A stretch of 64,000 nt of DNA from Heliocidaris erythrogramma (lineage: Eukaryota; Echinodermata; Echinoidea; Camarodonta; Echinometridae): the NCBI GenBank assembly GCA_025617745.1, contig CM046853.1, forward strand, positions 64,861,024-64,925,023, given 5' to 3'. Of this stretch, positions 59,001-64,000 are shown in pieces (within the stretch, counting starts at the first letter, position 1; every line of letters starts with the position of its first letter). A program made the translations under genes and the position numbers. The notes beneath the pieces were generated by a model that saw only the letters and a list, made by a program, of their open reading frames with translations, made no database searches and had not been told where the DNA came from.

Positions 59001-59280
59001 TAACCTTGTTAATTGTAAAGCACATACACTTTCTGTATTATGCGCTTTAAAAGCACAACTTGTTATTATTTTCAGAGTATTGTTTTATATATCACAAGTC
59101 CTGTGTCTTGCTTTAAATTATGACTGGATTTGAAGCTACAGATGAAATATAGCATAGTCAGCAGCCGCAAAACAATCGTTATTCGTCAGACTATGTGGGT
59201 TTTAACAGAACATCTGCCAAGATCGTTATCGCATTAACTTTGCATTTTGAACTACAGACCTATGCTACAGACATATCTTT
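56018..59280. other. Intergenic stretch without recognised genes
   Basis: AT-rich spacer. It contains a partial direct repeat (AAAAGTGAAGCCCAAAT-containing blocks near 57540-57625 and 57910-57985), a G run near 58599 and low-complexity purine tracts. No exon recognised on either strand. Confidence 0.55.
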
Positions 59281-59557
59281 TAGTTGTGTGTGTGCGTGTG
59301 TGCGCGCGCGCCAGCGTGTGGGTGTGGGTAGGAAATGAATAGTTCTACTGACGGTATACGTCCTCAAACATGGGCTGTCCTGGTGCAATTTTGCCCCCCC
59401 CCCCCCAACTAGAACAACAACCTCGGCTGGTTAGGACTTCCATTTCATCAACTTCGACTCTTCTTCGCCAGTACTTGCAAGAGAGAGCTGACTTGGAAGG
59501 ATCGTCAGCAAAAAAGCTCTCTCAATTTTACTCGGTCCGACTCAAAGATTGTACATC

Positions 59558-59648
59558 ATGTATAGCTTTGGGGACCACCTGCACCGTCAAAGGTGGATAC
59601 TGCTTTTAGGATTCCTGGCTATAGCAGTACTGACATTCCAGGGAGAAG
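59558..59648 (+). CDS. Paralogue B exon 1: signal peptide
   Basis: Encodes MYSFGDHLHRQR, then WILLLGFLAIAVLTFQGEG, a typical signal peptide. The start is supported by its match to paralogue A (MFSFEDHGHRK). Phase 1 end at GTAGGA. Confidence 0.87.
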
Positions 59649-60627
59649 GTAGGATACCAACATGAAATATTGTGGGTTTTTGTATATAATTTTTGAAACG
59701 TGAAATAACTAATCATTAAGCTCTATAAAAACTATCCCGCAATCGGTCCCATTGTTTAAACCAAATCTTGAGTTCTAGTAATGAAACTGTATTTCTTCAG
59801 ACACTGACCTAAATCAATTCTGAATTGTTTATCAAACATTCATAGAAGAACACAACTCTCATTAGCCTTAAGAGACCGCATGTTATGCACATGGATCGGG
59901 ACATGTAGCTTGATGTTCTTTATTTGTTCAAGTTCAAGTTTAAGTTCTTTATTAAACACTTTCATAAAAACAAAAACATCGAAATTAAAAGACACTTAAA
60001 TAAAACACTTCGTACCTCTTGCAAGCTTCTCAAGAAGGATGAACAAACCTTTTAATCCATCTTACGAGTAACATGGTTTAAGACACTTCCCCATCCTCCA
60101 TTGGGTCTTTTCTTTCCGTTTCTTCGTGAATTTATTATTTTTGTTCTTACTCCTTTTCTTGTGCACCTCCTATTCTGCCCACCGCCCCCCCCCCATTTTT
60201 GCCCTATCCACCTTTTTTTTCTTTCTCCAATCAAGCTCAGCGGTTTAGGAAAGATATCTTTTTTCTCTGTTTAAAAAAAAAAGTTATTATGTAAACTATC
60301 GCCCAAGGACACCATCGCCCCAGTTCTTGCTTTAGAGGTATTTCCTCCAGCTATGTATGTACTACATAAATGTATTATGTTTGTTAAAAAATGAACATTT
60401 CGTTAATTCATTACTTTTTATATACTTGGGAAGTTGGAAATAAATGTCTTTAATTTGTCTTTAAAATATAAATTGTGTTGTATATAATTTTCCCAGACTT
60501 AACAGCTGAAGGAAAAACAATTACCACATGTATACGCCTATCATTACAATACTGAATACGCCGCTCCTACAGCGTTTGGAATGAAAATTAATATAAATTC
60601 TACCCATTTTACTTTGTCTCCCTCCAG

Positions 60628-60849
60628 CCCAGGAGTTGTCGATCAGCTTGAGTTCTTCTGGTGAATCACTACTGCCGTGTGTCTATCGAGGGATACCATA
60701 CCTCCATGGTGAGGACTGGAAGGTGGACGAATGTACAACGTGCCAATGCGACAACGCCACCGTAACCTGTGTGATTGAGAGTTGTCAGCCTGCGTTCTGT
60801 GCTGAACCCATAAAACCGGAAGGAGAATGTTGCTTCTTGTGTCCATATA
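60628..60849 (+). CDS. Paralogue B exon 2: VWC module
   Basis: Encodes AQELSISLSSSGES, then a ten-cysteine VWC module (LPCVYRGIPYLHGEDWKVDE, CTTCQC, TCVIESCQPAFC, GECCFLC). Phase 1 at both ends; acceptor ctccag, donor GTAAGT. It is the N-propeptide start of a fibrillar collagen-type gene, as in paralogue A. Confidence 0.95.
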
Positions 60850-61661
60850 GTAAGTCGTTGTTGTGTGATCCGACATTTCACCGGCGATAATACTTTGTTT
60901 TTTATTTCGTGAAAGAGAAAGGGCTCGGGTTAGGTTTCAGGTATCGAATTCCTGCCACGGCAGTAACGTCCTTCGGGAAGACATTATATTTTGCAAAACT
61001 CGCAAAGTGAATTCCAAAGGGTTTCTGTTATGAAGGGGAAAAGATTGTGTGTACTGCATATATGCATGGGAACAGTTTGATGATGACCAATACAGAATAT
61101 ATTAATGCATGCATATGTATTGTTCAATTCGACCCAGTTTATGTGACAGTTCTTCCTGTAGAGTATTATGGATGATATGGTGTCTCCAAACTTTGGAATG
61201 TGATATTTAATTTATGACTTCTCATTTTGTACAAAGCTTTATTTAGATCAACTTATACCGAACGGAAAGCAAATGTTAGAATGCAAATAAACATGACGAG
61301 ATAATGCCGGAGACATCTCTGTCCCAAATTCGAACGAACACTAACACCGCCAAAATTGCCGATCTAGCCTATTAATAATATTTTCATAATATCTTTCCTT
61401 ATTCCAAAGAAAATCTCGTTATAAGGTGGTTTTAGGTTTCTTTTTTTTTTGTCGTGTCGGATTTTCGACGTCTTATCGATTATTTGAGATATTGACCGCT
61501 CGAAAATTTTTGTCAAATGCGAAATATGGGGACACAACACCATAAAAATAATATTGTGTTCATTTGTAGACAACTGCAAATAACTAAAATACGAATAAAA
61601 CCAAGTGATGCCAACTCTAAATCAAATTCAACGAAGTCCAATGTTAACTGCTTCCTCATAG

Positions 61662-61851
61662 ATGTGTTGGCGAAGAAAGTCCTACCTGAAATAACGAGCA
61701 GAGACACCATAGCAGAAGGAGGGGACAACCAAGTAAGCCTTGATGTTCCCATCAAGTTTCACGATGCCATGGACACAACAGGAGTCTCCGGGACAGATCT
61801 TTGGAAGCTCGGTGCCTGGGCTTCCGCCACTCCCGACGGTAAAGGACCAAG
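61662..61851 (+). CDS. Paralogue B exon 3: SURF module 1, first half
   Basis: 190 bp. Encodes VLPEITSRDTIAEGGDNQ, VSLDVPIKF and VSGTDLWKLGAW; donor GTAGGC, phase 2 end. Same length and phase as 46524-46713. Confidence 0.93.
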
Positions 61852-61894
61852 GTAGGCAGGCCTCTGACTGACCAAAACAATGTAATACATAACA

Positions 61895-62125
61895 TTTATA
61901 ATAATGAATAATGATAATAATGATGAAAATAATAATAATAACATCAACAACAATAATATAATAATAATGATAATACTAATAGTAATAAAGTTTAATAATA
62001 ATTATATTAGTAATTACATGTATAATAACAACATCAACAACAACAATAATAATAATAATAATAATAATAATGATAATAATGATAACAATAATGATGATGA
62101 TCATAATAATAAAAGAATTACAAAA
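61895..62125 (+). repeat. AAT-type microsatellite in the module 1 intron of paralogue B
   Basis: About 200 bp of AATAATAAT, AACAAC and ATGATAAT repeats, filling most of the 323-bp intron. Asn-rich and Ile-rich open frames here are artefacts. Confidence 0.92.
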
Positions 62126-62174
62126 AAATGAAAGAGAGATAACCACGGTGTAATATCCCATTCTTTCGCTTTAG

Positions 62175-62428
62175 GATTGGATACGTAGAGGACATTCTAG
62201 AGGGTGACCAAAAAGACAAATACTTCAAAAAGAAGGAAAAATTCGCGTTCACCAACTTAGACTTTTCTTTTTCTGATCCGATGGCTGAGTGCGACGACAT
62301 GAAGTATATCTGTGTGAGGATTGAAAGAGGTGACAACCCCACAACCACAGGTGATCTCGGCTATACTCTAGGAGGGTTTCCGGATTCCAACGCACAAACC
62401 GGTTGTACTGGAGCTCCAGAATGCCGAG
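62175..62428 (+). CDS. Paralogue B exon 4: SURF module 1, second half
   Basis: 254 bp; cysteines in ECDDMKYICVRI and GCTGAPECRG. Acceptor tttag, donor GTAATA, phase 1 end. The next expected exon, SURF module 2, is not found before base 64000, so the gene leaves the window. Phase 1 also fits the start of module 2 on the minus contig. Confidence 0.93.
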
Positions 62429-62578
62429 GTAATATTTTTCTCTTAAAGTCATGTATTTTGAAAAATATAAATACATGGAATCCATTTCAACAGAGTTCAA
62501 ATATAATGTATCCCATTCATGGGCGGTATATACGTTCCATGGACAATTTCAGGCTGATCGTCCCCTCCCCGGTCGCTA

Positions 62579-62978
62579 TATTTTTATTTGGCAGGACTTG
62601 CGCCACCGACGAGAGAAGGCAGTATTTGAGCGCCAAATTGAAGTGACAATACGGTTTATTCCGTCAAGACTAGTCGGCATGAACATTTATGAAAAACAAA
62701 TTGTAGGGATATAATAAAACGAGCGAACCTGACTTACAAATGCTTGTGCGGCGCATTTGGATAAACGATGCGCTTGTTATGTAGGTGACTCGAGTTCGAG
62801 TCTCGTCAGGATATTCAGTATTGATAAAATTTTCTTTTGCTGAAATAAAAATAGGGTGAAACGTTGGGAAAATACAAGTCTTAAACATGTATTTTAAGTC
62901 TCTCTCAAATTCTTCAAAACGGGGCCTCATGTCCAGAGCCCTACATAAAGGCGCAAGTCCTGCCAGAAAAAAAATACG
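62579..62978. mobile_element. TIR element with tRNA-like B box
   Basis: TTTGGCAGGACTTGCGCC at the left (~62589) and its inverse GGCGCAAGTCCTGCCAG at the right (~62952). The interior contains gactcgagttcgagtctcg, with a B box GTTCGAGTC. In the intron after SURF module 1 of paralogue B. Borders approximate. Confidence 0.55.
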
Positions 62979-63049
62979 CCCACGGTCATGAAAAGAACTG
63001 AATGACAATAAGTCAGTGGCGTAAATCCGTTCGGAGGAGTGTGTGTGTG

Positions 63050-63770
63050 TGTGTGTGGGGGGGGGGGGTGGGGTGGGAGAAGGTCCGAGATTGCACTCGC
63101 AGAAAACACAATCGTATACTGAAAATGGATGGGAGACTTTGGAACATTCTAAACCTATTTTTAGTATTTTTATAGTATTTTAAAGAAGAATTTTCACTAT
63201 TAAAGAAGAGTCATTTATATTAATGTTAAAATTTGATTGATTTTAAGAAATTTCTTGAAATATGGGGGGGGGGGGGGCGAGGCCGGGGGTACTTTGGCAT
63301 AGGCCATCCCCCCCTCAAAATTGGGGGGGGGGGGTGGTTGTATACGCCCACCCCCGGGGTTTACCTCCGTGCAAGAAATGTAACGCAACATTGAAAAGAA
63401 GACTTACCGGATGTAAAAGTAAAATATCTTTAAAATATTAATTTAAAAAAATCTTTTAGACGATGGTTTGGTTTGGTTTCCAGTGTAGTGCACCACTGGT
63501 CACTCTTACCTGCAAAATGTTGTGCAAAAGCATCCCAGTAAGTCTACTTCCTTGTAAAACACAACATGCATTGTATGGGGAATGGATTTGTCAACCAGCT
63601 TGGGCGTTTTTCTCAGCTATCAGTCGACATGCAAAGCTCATTATGGTTGAGCTTACGCCTTAACAATGAATTCTATGAACTTAATAAAGCATGGAACAAA
63701 ATGTCATTTGCAGATTAACACAAAAACAAAAAACAAGCGAAATCTTTGAAAGATCAGCTATCAGTGTTTA
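63050..63770. other. No gene recognised; several poly-G runs
   Basis: Intronic sequence of paralogue B with (GT)n/(G)n at ~63040-63070 and G runs near 63265 and 63325. No SURF exon visible. Confidence 0.6.
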
Positions 63771-63774
63771 TTTA

Positions 63775-64000
63775 CACTGTAAAAACTGAAGTGCTACTTT
63801 TTCGGTGCTCGTATAGTGACTGCACCTGAAGTGCTGTTTTAGCACTTGCAAGTGTGCTAATTTACAAGCAAACAAAAAAAATGTGACCGTGGCGAGCCTC
63901 GAACCAGGTTCCGCTGATTGAGAGGCGCTGATGTTACCGACAGACTAACAAACGCTTCTTGCAATCCAGCTTCGTCATGGGAGTCAAGTAGATAACATGA
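63775..64000. mobile_element. CACTGTAAAAACT-family short element, copy 4 (cut by window end)
   Basis: Starts CACTGTAAAAACTGAAGTGC after TA and follows copy 3 closely, including the tRNA-like segment with A and B boxes on the minus strand (about 63889-63952). The right end is outside the window. Confidence 0.85.

Noticed and set aside
61904..62161. Asn-rich and Ile-rich frames
   Set aside because: AAT microsatellite within the SURF module 1 intron of paralogue B.

Overview
The window looks like a sea urchin (echinoid) nuclear genome segment. The reason is the combination, in one gene family, of a fibrillar-collagen C-propeptide, 54/45/99-bp Gly-X-Y exons, a von Willebrand C (VWC) module and repeated ~140-residue four-cysteine SURF (sea urchin fibrillar) modules. 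These are features known from the N-propeptides of sea urchin fibrillar procollagens (the 2alpha-type chain) and from fibrosurfin. No prokaryotic gene structure is present. The real genes are multi-exon, and introns and spacers are AT-rich and crowded with small transposons.

Layout. (1) 1-17117, minus strand: a partial fibrillar procollagen gene. In protein order it has seven SURF modules (17117 down to 11079), an 11-nt microexon, a short minor triple helix (9270 to 7683), an N-telopeptide exon (7203-7135) and the first ten exons of the main triple helix (6747 to 367), continuing past base 1. Its 5' end (signal peptide, VWC, first SURF module) is not seen on this strand before the gap. (2) 18764-19263: exactly 500 Ns. 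(3) 19800-27208, plus strand: the 3' end of a fibrillar collagen gene, with the last Gly-X-Y exon, C-telopeptide, COLFI C-propeptide, stop and poly(A) signal; three indel-like defects lie near the gap. (4) 27.2-31.7 kb: intergenic, with a large GAT-type minisatellite and a GA tract. (5) 31745-50999, plus strand: paralogue A, with signal peptide, VWC and four SURF modules, then a stop and no visible collagen region. Its first two introns are swollen by a broken LINE, nested TIR elements and a giant palindromic foldback element. (6) 51.1-59.5 kb: TIR elements and simple repeats. (7) 59558-62428 and beyond, plus strand: paralogue B, with signal peptide, VWC and first SURF module, continuing outside the window.

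How it fits together. The parts form a fibrillar procollagen/SURF cluster for the secretory pathway and extracellular matrix. Orientations around the 500-N gap are hard to reconcile with intact genes: the minus gene lacks its 5' end exactly where the gap lies, and the plus-strand C-propeptide lacks its helix on the other side. A misoriented contig is the simplest explanation, and two arrangements are given in the findings. If the paralogue A structure is real, the locus also makes a secreted VWC-SURF protein without a triple helix, which would be the most biologically interesting item here. All exon calls are by eye from splice consensus, phase and family resemblance.
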